Assembly (NCBI GenBank): GCA_008360975.2
Contig: CM039199.1
Coordinates: 3,984,530 to 4,048,529, forward strand
DNA: 64,000 bases
Source of the DNA: Lichenostomus cassidix
Taxonomy: Eukaryota > Chordata > Aves > Passeriformes > Meliphagidae
Direction of reading: 5' to 3'
Under the pieces are notes generated by a model that was not told where the DNA came from, did no database searches, and saw only the letters and a list, made by a program, of their open reading frames with translations. The position numbers and the translations under genes are program-made. Below, in pieces: positions 34,805 to 54,744 of this stretch (position 1 is the stretch's first letter; every line of letters starts with the position of its first letter).

Positions 34805-37800
34805 ATGGCGTACCAGACGTTCCGGCAGGAGTACCTGCAGGTGCCGCCCGTGACCCGGGCCTACACCACCGCCTGCGTCCTTACCACCGCCGCCGTGGTC
34901 AGTGCGCGCCCGCCGCCCCGCCCGGGCGCCAGCGCCGCCTGACGGGGCCGAGGGGCGCGGGGCGGGGAGGGTGATCCGGGGGGCTGCCCGGGAGGGAGTC
35001 GTGAGGGGGATTGGGAGCGGGGCGGGCGCGGGAGCCGTGGAAGGGGAGCTCTCGGGCACCGACACCGCCCAGAGCCGGGTGTGGAGCCCTGAGGGCCCCG
35101 TGAGCGAGGGGATCCCCGAAACCGGCCCGGGGAGGTGCAAAGTGCGAATAAATACCAGCAACGCCAGCGGGTTGTGTCGAGGCTCCCACTTGCCAGAAAG
35201 CTCGCAGTGCTGATTGAGGACTTGTTGGGCTCTCTTTGGCACACAGGAAGGGGTTACTGGTTTGGGCGTGTATCTTTTCTTTTTTTTTTTTCCTTCTTGT
35301 ATAGATCCCATCAAAATGTTTTCTTTCTTTTTCAGCAATTAGAACTTATCACGCCCTTCCAGCTGTATTTCAACCCTGAGTTAATATTTAAGCACTTTCA
35401 AGTAAGTGGTTTCTGAAGCACGGGGAGGTTTTGAAGTGTGCTGTAGAGTTTGTAAGTGCTCGTCTTCTCAAAACTTAGTGCAACAACTTTTTGTATTGAA
35501 AATATACTTTTTAAAAGCTACTGAAGCCAGAGTGCAGACCACTGTACCTTAAAATAGGCCTTAGTTTCGTTTTCTGTAAATGAGCTTTCGGTTTCACTGT
35601 TACTTGCTTATCTGTTTAGACAATAAAAATAAGCTGTCGTGCTTAAAGTCCTTGTATTTGTCTTATTTCCAGATATGGAGGTTAATCACAAACTACTTAT
35701 TCTTTGGACCGGTTGGCTTTAATTTTTTATTTAACATGATCTTTTTGTATCCTTCACCAAGTTGGGTTGGTTCCCTTGGCAAGCAGAGCTCCAGAGTGCA
35801 GGAATGTTGCTGTACCTGCACACAGAAAAGGTTGAGATCCTGGGAATTCAGCAATGCCAACTTTGCTGGTGTCATGAAAGGGCTTCAATGGGTCCTCCTT
35901 AAGTAGTCAAGAATTTTGCCAGTTACTTTTGTGGCGTCAAGAATTTGTACAAATTTGATCCTTCAGGTTGGTGCTGAGCTGGTGCAGAAAATTCCAGGTA
36001 ATGTTTTTATCTCCTGGGTCATCTCTGCTGAAGTATCCAGAGAAACCCAATTGATGCAGTAAATTGATAAAAAAAACTTTTTAGCTGATTTGAAGTAGAA
36101 TTGAGTTATTTTCTGCTTGGATCTGTCTTCAAACTCTTTTGCAATGGAATTTTCCTGACCTGTGGCCTCAGATACCGGTACTGCCGCATGCTCGAGGAAG
36201 GCTCTTTCCGGGGTCGGACGGCAGATTTTGTATTTATGTTCCTTTTTGGAGGACTTTTAATGACTGTATCCTTTCTGTTTTAATTCCAAACTCCTTCGGT
36301 AGAGCTAAAGATGTGTGAATGATTATTGAAACTGTGTTGTTACTGTTACCTTAATATAGTTTGTTGCACAAGGAGTACTGATATTTGTTGTGGTGGTTTT
36401 ACATACTTTGGGATTATTATTGGTTTTTCAGGTTTTTTCTGCTTGATCATAGAAATGAGGTTATCAGGGGGCTGCTCAAGTGTGGGATCATGCTCAGGTT
36501 GTCTGTGAAGAATTAATTTATACTTTAATAAGATTATTCATGCTGTAGGTACCCCAAATGTGCTGCAGCTGTTGGATTTGATGGACAGTAGTTTGGTGTA
36601 CTTGAACCTGGGAAAATGAAGTTACCAGCTGTATGGAAAACATGGGATTACAAATTAAACTGTGGAATTCCTGACCTCACAGCTCTTTCCTTAACAACCC
36701 ATGCCAGCTTTTTGGGCTGTTTGTGAACTTGGTGTTCCTGGGCCAGGCATTCACCATCATGCTGGTGTACGTCTGGAGCCGCAGGAATCCCTACGTCCGC
36801 ATGAACTTCTTCGGTCTCCTCATCTTCCAAGCCCCTTTTCTGCCCTGGGTATTGATGGGCTTTTCACTGCTCCTGGGGAACTCCATCATTGTGGATCTCC
36901 TGGGTGAGCAGTGGCAACAATCACAAGGATCTGTTCCTCCTCATGTTTGATATGAAACAGAAAATGTGGACAAATCCAAGGGCTAAATGCCCTAATGCTT
37001 GGTATTAGTTGTTCTAGTATATTTATACCAGGCTTTTCTGATTTCTGTCCATTGTAGAATGTTTTGTGCTGTAATAAGGATGGAAGGAGTTTCTGATGTT
37101 TTGGCTGTTTATTGCTTGGAATTTGCCCTGATGGATCATCTGACTGTGGCATCAGTCTACTAAAATAAAATAGTTTATATTACTATTTTATCAACTCTAA
37201 TAGAGACAAAACATCAGTATTTTTAATAATGATGAGCAGTTTTCCCTGTATTAATGTCCAGTAATGTAAATTAAGCTTTTTACCTGCTGCTAGCTTGCTT
37301 CCTTAGGGTTTTTATTTCTGTATCTTTGTATTTTCTGTAAAAGAACCAATGTGTGTTGTTTTCCTGAAAACTCTAGTGTAAAGCATTTGAGAGTTGTAAA
37401 GGAAAAGTATCAAAAAATCACCATTTGGCTTTTGTTTCCATACCAGGCATTGCTGTTGGGCATATATATTTTTTCTTAGAGGATGTCTTTCCCAATCAGC
37501 CTGGCGGTGGGAGGCTGCTGAGAACACCGTCTGTCCTGTGAGTATTGGTGCCTGCTTTGGAACAGACATGGGAAAAGTGCTTGTTTGGAAAATTGTTTGT
37601 AGTCCAGTCACATCAGCTCCTGGTGAATTGGGCAGAGACAGAATTGGGGGCTGCCTGTACTTGTGTTTTTTACTGAAATCATGTTTGTAAACAAGAATGT
37701 GTGTAAGTGGGAACTAATTTATTTGGGAGAAGAGCTAAAGGATTTTACCTGTTGTCTTTTTGGTAACATTTGGCAGGCTTTGCTGACAGCTTTTTTTGGT

Positions 37801-38337
37801 ATAAGGTACCTAATGTTTTTTTCTTCTGTAAGTCATCCTCACTTAACAATTTGGGGAAAAAATACCCTCAGTGTTTATAGTATTGAGTGCTGCTGCTCCC
37901 ACTCAGTTCCCTCTTGTGTGGAGGTTCTAATCCTGTGTGGTGCTCTCCCAGAACAGCTCTGATGATTGTTTTTCATGGAATCATAGAATATCCTGAAGAT
38001 ACTTGTCATAGAATACTTACCATAAATAATACTTATCATAAATAGCAGAAGCTGAACCTCTTCAATCTTGATTTGAGATCTCGTTCCTGGTAGCTCTGAA
38101 CTGGAGAGCAAGAGTGACTTGGGCATAAATCCCACTCCCTGGGCAGGCTGTTCCACGTTCACCATGTAAGCAGTTTTGATCTTCTTGTGAAACATGTATT
38201 CTAAAAGATAACAATCCTCTGTGTTTTCCAGGAAGGCAATATTTGACACGCCGGAGGATGACCCCAATTACAACCCCTTGCCAGAGGAGCGGCCAGGGGG
38301 ATTTGCCTGGGGAGAGGGGCAGCGCCTCGGGGGATAA
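34805..38337 (+). CDS. DERL2: Derlin-2
   Basis: Derlin-2 is an ER membrane rhomboid pseudoprotease that helps retrotranslocate misfolded proteins to p97/VCP and the proteasome. Seven exons: 34805-34897, 35336-35401, 35673-35746, 36172-36265, 36708-36903, 37447-37537 and 38232-38337. Together they encode 239 residues, the same length as the human protein as I recall it. Visible features are the N-terminus [20 protein letters not shown], the derlin WR motif (IWRLIT, 54-59), several membrane segments ([45 protein letters not shown]), and a C-terminal p97-binding SHP-like motif ([11 protein letters not shown]). Introns 3 and 4 carry U12-type splice signals. A probable poly(A) signal AATAAA lies at 39095-39100. 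Confidence 0.96.
35747..36171 (+). other. DERL2: U12-type intron 3 of DERL2
   Basis: The 5' splice site is GTATCCTTC. Only splicing at this GT restores the frame (TT|A TAC CGG gives LYRYCRML). A branch-site-like TTTCCTGAC lies at 36151-36159, with the candidate branch A 13 nt before the exon. This matches the minor-spliceosome pattern of /RTATCCTTT and TTCCTTRAY near the acceptor, and there is little polypyrimidine tract. Confidence 0.85.
36266..36707 (+). other. DERL2: U12-type intron 4 of DERL2
   Basis: The 5' splice site GTATCCTTTC is a perfect U12-type match. The branch site TTCCTTAAC at 36687-36695 is also a perfect match, about 13 nt before the acceptor. The intron lies between LLMT and LFGLFVN. 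Confidence 0.93.
37973..38165 (-). mobile_element. Possible CR1 fragment in DERL2 intron 6
   Basis: The stretch begins 'tggaatcatagaatatcctga', the reverse complement of a CR1 3' end, and later contains 'ccctgggcaggctgttcca'. The middle is diverged, so the call is weak. Confidence 0.4.
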
Positions 38338-40119
38338 TCAGAGCCTGTGCCAAAGCCCACCCACCCCTGGGAGAGACTGGCCTGGATCCAGTCCCACGTG
38401 GGGACTCTCCTTCCCCAGGGCAGAGAGGACTCTCTGACAGCTCTATGGTTTGGAATACAAGCACTTTATGAAATGGCAGTCTCATCCAAGACACTCCCAG
38501 CATCTTTCCCAATCAGGGAGTTCATTGTGCTGGACATAATCTAAATCCAGTGGAGCCAAAAATTTAAAACTGGAAACCATTTCCTGTTAACTTCAGTTAA
38601 CAAGGCCACAAGTACTTGTTTCAAGTGATTTCTAAAGCATTTTTTTCAAGTTATTTGATACATGAAACTCTGTGGGAAACTTTACAGGGGACAAACCCAA
38701 CTTTTTGGGTTTTGACTCATTTTTTTATTCTTGGTTAAAACAACTACAAGATGATTGAAAAGCTGTGTCACTATATCAATGGCAAAAGGTTTTTTTAATC
38801 TGAGGTGCTGCTGTCTCCAGTCGTCTTTGAATTGCAAGGAATACATCGTTTACCATCATGCAGCTTCTCACTCTGCCAGTTGGGTTTCTGGAATATTCTG
38901 CAGGCCATGGCTACGTTTTGGTGTTTTTTTCCCCAAGGATTGTGTGTTCAGCTGCCCAGTTTTGAGTCTGACTGGTGGTTAAATAGGTGTGTCTGCAAAA
39001 TCCATCCCCATGTGCCCACTGCTGTCACTGAATGACCAGCAGCACTAGGGAAGGAAACTTGTCTGGAGTCAGGACTCAGAATGATGGCGAGTTGAATAAA
39101 ATGTCTTGTGGATCCTTTTTGGTTAATCCTCTGTATCATCCTGTAGTCTTGAGGCAGCAGGTGAAAAAGCAGAGGCTGGAAAAAGCACATCCTGGAAGAG
39201 ACAGGGATAAGTGAAGCTTTTTCCACAAGTGTCTCAGAGCTATGAGGCAACAGCATTGTCTGCTCAGGGTGTGAAATCCATGGTCTGTGGGTGAAGTTTG
39301 TTGTGGGAGGGCTGTGTCCAATGCAGGCCAGTGACCCTGAGTGGGATTTAGCTTAAAGATACATTGATTATAAATATCTCTGAAGAGCCACATTGGAATT
39401 TGGAGCTCAATTCAGCTCGTGATGATCAGTTGTTCCTAAATTGCTGTAGAAAGTACTGGGTATGTTTTTAGGTTTTGTGATTTTTATTGATTGTGTCATA
39501 ATAGATAAAGAGAGCTAAAGCTGCATCTTCATTCTAAATTTTAGAGAATGGGCTCACCTGTGATATGTGATTATCTCATTTAAAACAATCAGATTTTGTT
39601 TTTAAAAACTGGCTATAGGTTTAAACTTTTTTAATTTATAAGTCCAGGAGAGGAATGTGTGGGGATGTCAGGGGAAATGCTTTGTCCACAAGCAGTGTGT
39701 TAAGTTCTGATAAAAGGTGTGAGATCATTTGTATCTGTTAAAGGTTATAAAAACTTCATGAAGCTTTGGGAGGTTTTACAGGTTTTTTGGTCTGTTTTTT
39801 GGGGCGGTCTTGGTTGTTTCCAGAACAGACTTTTAATACTCCTAGAGATCGAGAATTAAAGTATTTAGGACTATGTGGCTTCAGCATGGCTTATGAGACA
39901 GGAATTAGATCAAACCCGTGTTTTTTCGGGTTTTTTTTTTTGTAGTTCGGTCTTTGAGATCACCTTCGTAGCTTGTTGCTGGGACAAGTCATCAATGAGA
40001 ACATGTCCCGACCCTGCCAGCAGCCGGCTGTCTGCCCTCTTTGGCTGGATTTGGGATTTTTCTGGGAGACCCCGAGGGGCGTTCAGAGCGGTGAGCGCTG
40101 CAAATGGTGCCGGCTCGGG
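38338..40119 (+). other. DERL2 3' UTR and DERL2-DHX33 intergenic region
   Basis: The first part is probably DERL2 3' UTR, up to the AATAAA at 39095-39100. From there to 40119 I see no gene. Sequence becomes CpG-rich from about 40060 as the DHX33 promoter begins. Confidence 0.6.
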
Positions 40120-40138
40120 ACTACAACTCCCAGGATGC
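40120..40138 (+). promoter_or_regulatory. DHX33: ZNF143/THAP11-type promoter element of DHX33
   Basis: ACTACAACTCCCAGGATGC is a near-consensus match to the ACTACAA-TCCCA-G--TGC element bound by ZNF143/THAP11 at many housekeeping promoters. It lies 102 bp before the DHX33 ATG in a CpG-rich, TATA-less setting. Confidence 0.8.
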
Positions 40139-40240
40139 CTCGCGGCCGCGCGGTGCCATCATCACTGCGCCGGGGAGTTGCGAAGCGCGGCCCCGACGGG
40201 CCGGGACCGGACAGAGCCCCGGGACAGCGCGACAGGGGCG

Positions 40241-49010
<8,770 letters not shown>

Positions 49011-49180
49011 CCCCAGGTTCACCTTCAAGCTGGTTCAGCTTCACCTTAAAAGACATATTTTTTAATTTTTTTTTTTAATGAACATATGTATAGCAGGTTT
49101 TATATAGGCAGGATGATTTAAGTGTGTTTAAGGAAGGGGATGGGTATTTATTTAGGATGGATTTATATTTTTTTTCCCAG

Positions 49181-49186
49181 AATAAA
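49181..49186 (+). terminator. DHX33: Poly(A) signal of DHX33
   Basis: AATAAA lies 170 bp after the DHX33 stop, following AT-rich 3' UTR. Confidence 0.75.
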
Positions 49187-49887
49187 GGAGCCATGGTGAA
49201 AATCCAAATCCTGTGTGTTGTTTTGTGAGGCACAGAGCTAATGACCATGGGACAGTCAAGGACCAGGCCTGGTGTTCTCAGTTCTCATGAGAGTGTGTTT
49301 GCTGTCAGCAGTGTGGGCTTAAGATGTGAAGGTGGAGCAGGGAATCTGTGCTTCGTTTGCAGAATGAACTCTGTGCATGTGCAATGCCAGATACCTGGGT
49401 GGAGTTGGGAGTTAAATTCTGGTCCTTTGATGGGGTGTTATCAGTCTGATGGGGTGGTACTGATGCCCTCCTACTCCAGCCTTGCAGTGAGCAGCAGTTG
49501 GGGCTTCTGTGCTTCTCAATAGCAAGCACTAGTGACAGCCTTTGGACAACGGGAATGCTTGCTGCCAGGAACTATTGCCTTGGTCAGTCTTCCCTCTAAC
49601 ATAGTCGTTGCTCAGAGAGCAAAAAAACCCCAACCATTCCTTTTTTGTTTTTCTGAGGACCCTGCCACCCTCTGGCCTGCCCACTGCTGGGTCTAATTAG
49701 GAGTGGGATAAAGCTGTTCATCCCACATCCCTAAAGCTCCCTTTGTGCTTCACTGGAGAAGAGGCCTGTACGGGTGCTCTGTCCTTGCCATCCCTGCCCA
49801 TTGTATTATCAGGGATCCCTAGGAGCCAACCGCTACACTTTCACTGCTGCCGGGGCCGGAACATTAACCCGTGGTTTCATCCGGACC
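49187..49887. other. DHX33-C1QBP intergenic region
   Basis: No gene is seen here. The GC content rises from about 49840 into the C1QBP promoter. Confidence 0.6.
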
Positions 49888-49996
49888 GGGACTCGAACCT
49901 GTATCTCCAGAGTCCTTCCAGGGCCGGGACTGGAAGGCGTGGTGTCAGAGGGGGCGGGACTCGAACCGGCGGCTCGGCCGAGGCGGGACTCGAACC
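49888..49996 (-). promoter_or_regulatory. Three TFIIIC B-box-like motifs in the C1QBP upstream region
   Basis: GGGACTCGAACC occurs at 49888-49899, 49956-49967 and 49985-49996. On the minus strand each reads GGTTCGAGTCCC, a perfect match to the tRNA B-box consensus GGTTCGANTCC. A degenerate relative lies at 49921-49942. No A-box or cloverleaf fits around any of them, so they are not evident tRNA genes. They could be extra-TFIIIC sites or simply a GC-rich promoter repeat. Confidence 0.6.
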
Positions 49997-50087
49997 GGCG
50001 GTCTCCGGTTCCGCGCGGGGCCCGCCGGGGCCGGAAGCGGAGCGCGGTTCCGGGGAGGGGAGAGCTCGCCGCCGCTCCGTCCGCACC

Positions 50088-53000
50088 ATGCTGCTCGCCC
50101 GCTCCCTGCGCGCCGCCGCCGCCCTGCTGCGCCCCGCGCCGCGCCGCCCGCTCAGCTCCGCGGCCCCCCGCGCCCTCCTGCCGCCGCCCGCCGCCGCTCC
50201 GGCCCTGGCGCGCTCGCTGTGGCAGCTGGGCGGCGGCGCGGGGCGGACGGCGCTGCTGCGGCCGCGGCGGGGCTCGGCCGGCCGCGTGTCGTGCGGGTGC
50301 GGCGGTCTGCACACCGAGGGTGAGCGGGGAGCTGCGGGGGCGCGGGGCGAGGGGACGGAGCGGGGCTGCCCTTGGGAGGGCACGGGGAGGACATGTGCGC
50401 TGCACCCCCTCCATCCCGGGAGGCACGTGGGGCTGGGGGAGCTTTCCCTATCCCCCCCTCTTTCCCTAACCCCCACTTTGCCTAACCTAACTCCCCCTTT
50501 CTGTAATCCCCGTTTTCCTTAGACCCCACATTTCCCTAAATTCCCTCATCCCCTAACTCTGCCTTTTCTCTACACTCCTGTTTCCCTACTCGCCCTCCTC
50601 TACCTCCTCTTTCCCTACTCGCCCTTCCCTAACCTCCTTTTCTCAACCCCTGTTTTCCCAAACCCACTTTCCCTACCCCTCCTTCCTTTCACCCCACCCT
50701 GCCTTTCCTTAACCCTCCCTTTTTCTTACTCCCCTCTTTCCTTATCCCTCCTTTCCCTAACTCCCTCTTTCCACAACCCTTCTTTCCCTAATATCCTTTT
50801 TTCCAACCCTCCTTTTCCCAACACTTCTTTCCCCACCCCTCCTTTCCCTGATCCCACCTTAATTCCCCCACTCTCCCTCACCACCCCTTTCCCTAACGCC
50901 CTTTTCTTTCCTTGCCAGGAGACAAAGCCTTTGCGCAGTTCCTGACAGATGAGATCAAGGAGGAGAAGAAGATCCAGAAGCACAAATCCCTGCCCAAGGT
51001 CTCCGGAGGCTGGGAGCTGGAGGTCCATGGCACAGAGGCCAAGCTGGTGCGGAAGATTGCTGGGGAGAAGTAAGTGGGGTCTGGGAAGGACCCCCGAGGG
51101 TGGGTGGGTCACAGTGACCGGGCTTCTCCAGGTGCTCATGCCCCAAACTGAGCAGTGCACAGGCTCGCTATTTTACCACTTTGGGCTAAAGGCACTTTTT
51201 TCACATCAGTTTGTTACTGTATTTTGTGTTACAAAGTTTCACGTGGTCTCCCTGCTTGAAAAATAACAGTTCAGGGAGCAGCTTCTCTCTTCTGTGTCTT
51301 TAACTACAGCACCTGGTTTTGTTCATACTCTGTTAATTCTGAACAAAGGCTTCAAAGACCCGTTTTGATGGGCATTTTTGGGGTGTGTTCAAGCGAATTG
51401 TTTCTGTTTCTTTTGCAGGATAACAGTTACATTCAACATCAACAACAGCATTCCACCCTCTGCTGAAGAAGACACGCAGGAACAGCAGAAACCTGATGAG
51501 CAGGAGGTAACTTTGCCTTGATGTGCACTTTAGTGTTGGGGACACGGAGGAAGGAGAAATTAGAGGAATTCTGAGACTTTTTAGCACCTTTCATTACCAA
51601 AAGGGGCTACAGGAGAGTGGGAGAGGAAACTTTGGACAATGGAATGGAGTGACAGGATAAGAGGGAATGGATTTTAACTGACAGGGAGTGAGGCTAGATT
51701 GGATATTGGGAAGAAATTGTTCCCTGAGAGGATGGGGTGGCCCTGGCACAGGGTGCCCAGAGAAGCTGTGGGTCCCTGCAAGTGTTCAAGGCCAGGTTTG
51801 GATGGGACTTGGAGAAACCTGGGATAGTAGAAGGTGTCAGGAACACCCAGTGCTGGATGGGCTGTCTTGCTGGGCTGTGCTGTGACTGCTTTGGCTCCTG
51901 TTCAGATTCCAGTGCTGATGCAACTGTTCTCTTATTTAGCCTGAACTTACATCAACTCCAAACTTTGTTGTGGAAGTAATAAAAGATGACACAAAACAGA
52001 CCCTTGTCCTTGACTGCCATTACCCTGAAGATGAGGTGAGTATCACTGTGCTCCCATTGGATTTAATTGCTCTTTGTAGTCTCTTGCTTTTCTCAATCTG
52101 CACAATATCCAGTCTCCTGTTATTACTGTTAGTTTTATTTTTTAAATCACAAAATAAAGGCTTTATGTTTGCAAGAACTCTGGGGAGGAAATATCCCATG
52201 GCATTCCTCACATCCTGCCCTGGCATTGCTGATCAGCTGCTTGTTGGGCTGTTTATCGAATTACATTAGAGAAATAGGGATTAAAAAAAGGAGGGGAGAA
52301 AATAAAATTGAGAGCTTTTGTTCACACTGGTATTTGTAGTTTATTTTCTAAATGTTAAGAGATGTTTAACACCCAGTCCTGGCTGACAAAGGTGAGACAG
52401 ACATGGGAAGGCATATTTAGAACCACACAGAAGAGGTTTTTATATATTTGTAAAATTCAGGCTGCTGATGTACATCAGGTCCCTTCTGGCAGCACAAGAC
52501 TAAGGGATTTCCTGTGTTCTCTGCATGTCTGCATATCTGTTCTTGTCCTCACAGGCACATGCTGAGAGGGGAGAGGCACAGTTTCCCTGGCCTTGGGGCT
52601 TTTCCTGAGGTATTCCCAGCCTGGGGATGAGCTGGCTGAGCATGCCCACTAATTGCAGCTAATTGCATGTCTTGCATCTCTTTTCCTGTCTCAGATTGGA
52701 CATGAAGGAGAGGAAGAAAGTGATATTTTCACAATCCGGGAGGTCAGCTTCCAGCCCACTGGGGAAGCTGACTGGAAGGACACCAACTACACCCTCAACA
52801 CGGATTCCCTTGACTGGGTAGGTGCTAAAGGCCACAGAGGGCACTCAGCTCACCTCACCTGGCTGTCCCTGTGCTCCTGGATTGGAAATGAAACCTGTCA
52901 GGATGTCTGAGACAGGGATTCCCCTGCTCTGCCCCTGAGCTGGTAGTTCTGCTGCAGACCAAGGGTGTTTCCTGCTCCCACAATCGTGCAGTGCATTACC

Positions 53001-53981
53001 AGGAGTCAGAGACAGACAGGTGGAATTTCTTCCATTCCAGGTTTTCTAGGCTGATTTCCCAGTGGGGAATCGCCTCTGGAAATGCTTTGAGGCTTGTTAA
53101 ACATCTTTTTGATCTGTGTGTTTAACAATGTAGCTTATCAGATACCATATGTAGATAAAGGCATCTGGGTGTGATATCTGATAAAATACATTGTGTCCTG
53201 GTTTTCCAGGTCTGTTGTTACAGTTGTAACTCTAAAAATATGCCCAAGAGTCTGGCTTCTTTATGTGCTCAAAGCCAGGATTTCAAAAGCTTGTTTTTTA
53301 GTTTGAGGCTGTCATATGTTTAAAACTGAAAGTAGAAGAAAGTCCTAGAGTGTATCCCCTTGGGAAGCACTCATGTTAAAATTGCTTAGAATATCTCACA
53401 TGGCTTTTTTTTTCCCTCTCTGCCTTAAGGCAGAAAATTAATTAAAAAGTGAATGAAAAGGAAAGAACAAAGTTCATGACTATAAGATTGAAGTCTTTCA
53501 AACAAACATTTACATCAGATGGCACTTTTCCAAGGTGTTTAACAGTTCACCCCTGTGTGCAGGGGGCAGGCAGAGCATGACCTCTGTCATCCTTGACAGA
53601 CTTCCCCTGCTGACTCCCCCAATCTGGGGATCATCTCCAGGGTGAAGCTCATTTGTAGTGTTGGGTTTGGGTTTATATGTCCTGTTCCATGGCCCTTTCC
53701 CTTCCAATGTTCCACCCAAGGTCAGGCCTGCCTGATTTTCCTGGGAAAAAAGTTCCAGTTGCCAGGGGGCATTTTAATGCACCCTACCCAGGTGTGCTCC
53801 ACTAAGGAAGTTTCCTGTTCCTTGCTTCCAGGCTCTCTATGATCACTTGATGGATTTCCTGGCTGACAGAGGAGTGGACAACACCTTTGCTGATGAGTTA
53901 ATAGAGCTCAGCACTGCCCTGGAGCACCAGGAGTACATTAAATTCCTTGAAGACCTTAAAAGCTTTGTTAAATGTCAGTAG
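50088..53981 (+). CDS. C1QBP: Complement C1q-binding protein (p32/gC1qR), mitochondrial
   Basis: C1QBP is an acidic trimeric mitochondrial matrix protein needed for mitochondrial translation; it also binds C1q and other partners. Six exons: 50088-50319, 50919-51069, 51419-51506, 51940-52035, 52695-52817 and 53832-53981, giving 279 residues (human 282). The N-terminus is Arg/Ala-rich (MLLARSLRAAAALLRPAPRR) like a transit peptide. Leu74 of GLHTEGDKAF lies at the mature N-terminus known for human. The MAM33 fold region holds ITVTFNINNSIPP, LDCHYPEDE, TNYTLNTDSLDWALYDHLMD and FLEDLKSFVK. Intron 1 is strongly pyrimidine-rich. Confidence 0.96.
50441..50917 (+). repeat. Pyrimidine-rich degenerate repeat in C1QBP intron 1
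   Basis: About 475 bp of almost pure C and T on the coding strand, with repeated 'ctttccctaac'-like units of about 12-16 bp. It ends at the splice acceptor of exon 2. Confidence 0.85.
51600..51850 (+). mobile_element. CR1 LINE fragment in C1QBP intron 3
   Basis: CR1 motifs appear in order: 'ctacaggagagtgggagagg', 'ggaatggagtgacaggataa', 'gattggatattgggaagaaa', 'cagggtgcccagagaagctg', 'aagtgttcaaggccaggt'. Confidence 0.85.
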
Positions 53982-54230
53982 GTCAGGCTAGGAAACTTAT
54001 CTTCAAGTGTGGGTATTCCACAGTGCTGCTTCATCCAGCAATACCCAAATATATCTTCACAATGGATACAGAGAGTAAGTAACTTGGAAGGAAGGTGGAG
54101 AATGAGGATTCTCACTTGGATTTGGGGATGTCTAGTGATGGTGCAGCCCCAATCAAGTTCTCCAACATTACAGGCCAGAATTGCCTTGCCCTGCTTGGGG
54201 GGTTTTGTACAATTAAGAATGAATGTGAAG

Positions 54231-54236
54231 AATAAA
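54231..54236 (+). terminator. C1QBP: Poly(A) signal of C1QBP
   Basis: AATAAA lies 250 bp after the C1QBP stop. The convergent RPAIN poly(A) signal is about 340 bp downstream. Confidence 0.75.
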
Positions 54237-54572
54237 AACTGTTCAACATATCACTGAAAAGGGTGGTTTCCTCTTCTTCCTGCTGAACCAGAACTGCCAT
54301 GGTAGTGATGCCAGTGTTTGTCTGTGCCAGAGCTGCTGTGCCAGTGGTTGTGGCAGTGATGGTTGCTGATGGCAGAAGCACTTCTACTTAAACTGGTGCC
54401 TCCAATTGTTGCCTAGTGGTCTTAAGTTTAATTTTATTTAAACTTATTATTCAATTAATTTATTTAAGGTTTTAAGTTATATTTAAGCTCAAAGAGAAAG
54501 CTGAAGTCCAGCATGAGCTGTGAGATCACTGATGCACTAAGACAACACCAAGGCCAAAATAAACTAAATATA

Positions 54573-54578
54573 TTTATT
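54573..54578 (-). terminator. RPAIN: Poly(A) signal of RPAIN
   Basis: TTTATT on the + strand is AATAAA on the RPAIN strand, about 170 bp after its stop. Confidence 0.65.
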
Positions 54579-54744
54579 TCAAAACATGTCCTGTGTGATT
54601 AAAAGTGCAGGTAAAGGCAATACAACTGCCTTCTGAAGTGTCTTTTTGACACACCAGTTAGAAATATGTACACAAGAGTCCTAGCAGCTCTGGGTGAAGT
54701 TTAGTATTGAAGTCTTCCAGAAGTAAAGCAGCAGCTGAATCAGC

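Noticed and set aside
49861..49999. tRNA gene on the minus strand
   Set aside because: B-box matches are perfect, but there is no A-box, no paired T stem and no acceptor stem at the right distances.
50441..50917. Interstitial telomeric repeat in C1QBP intron 1
   Set aside because: CCCTAA occurs often but always inside longer ctttccctaac-type units. There is no run of perfect CCCTAA repeats.
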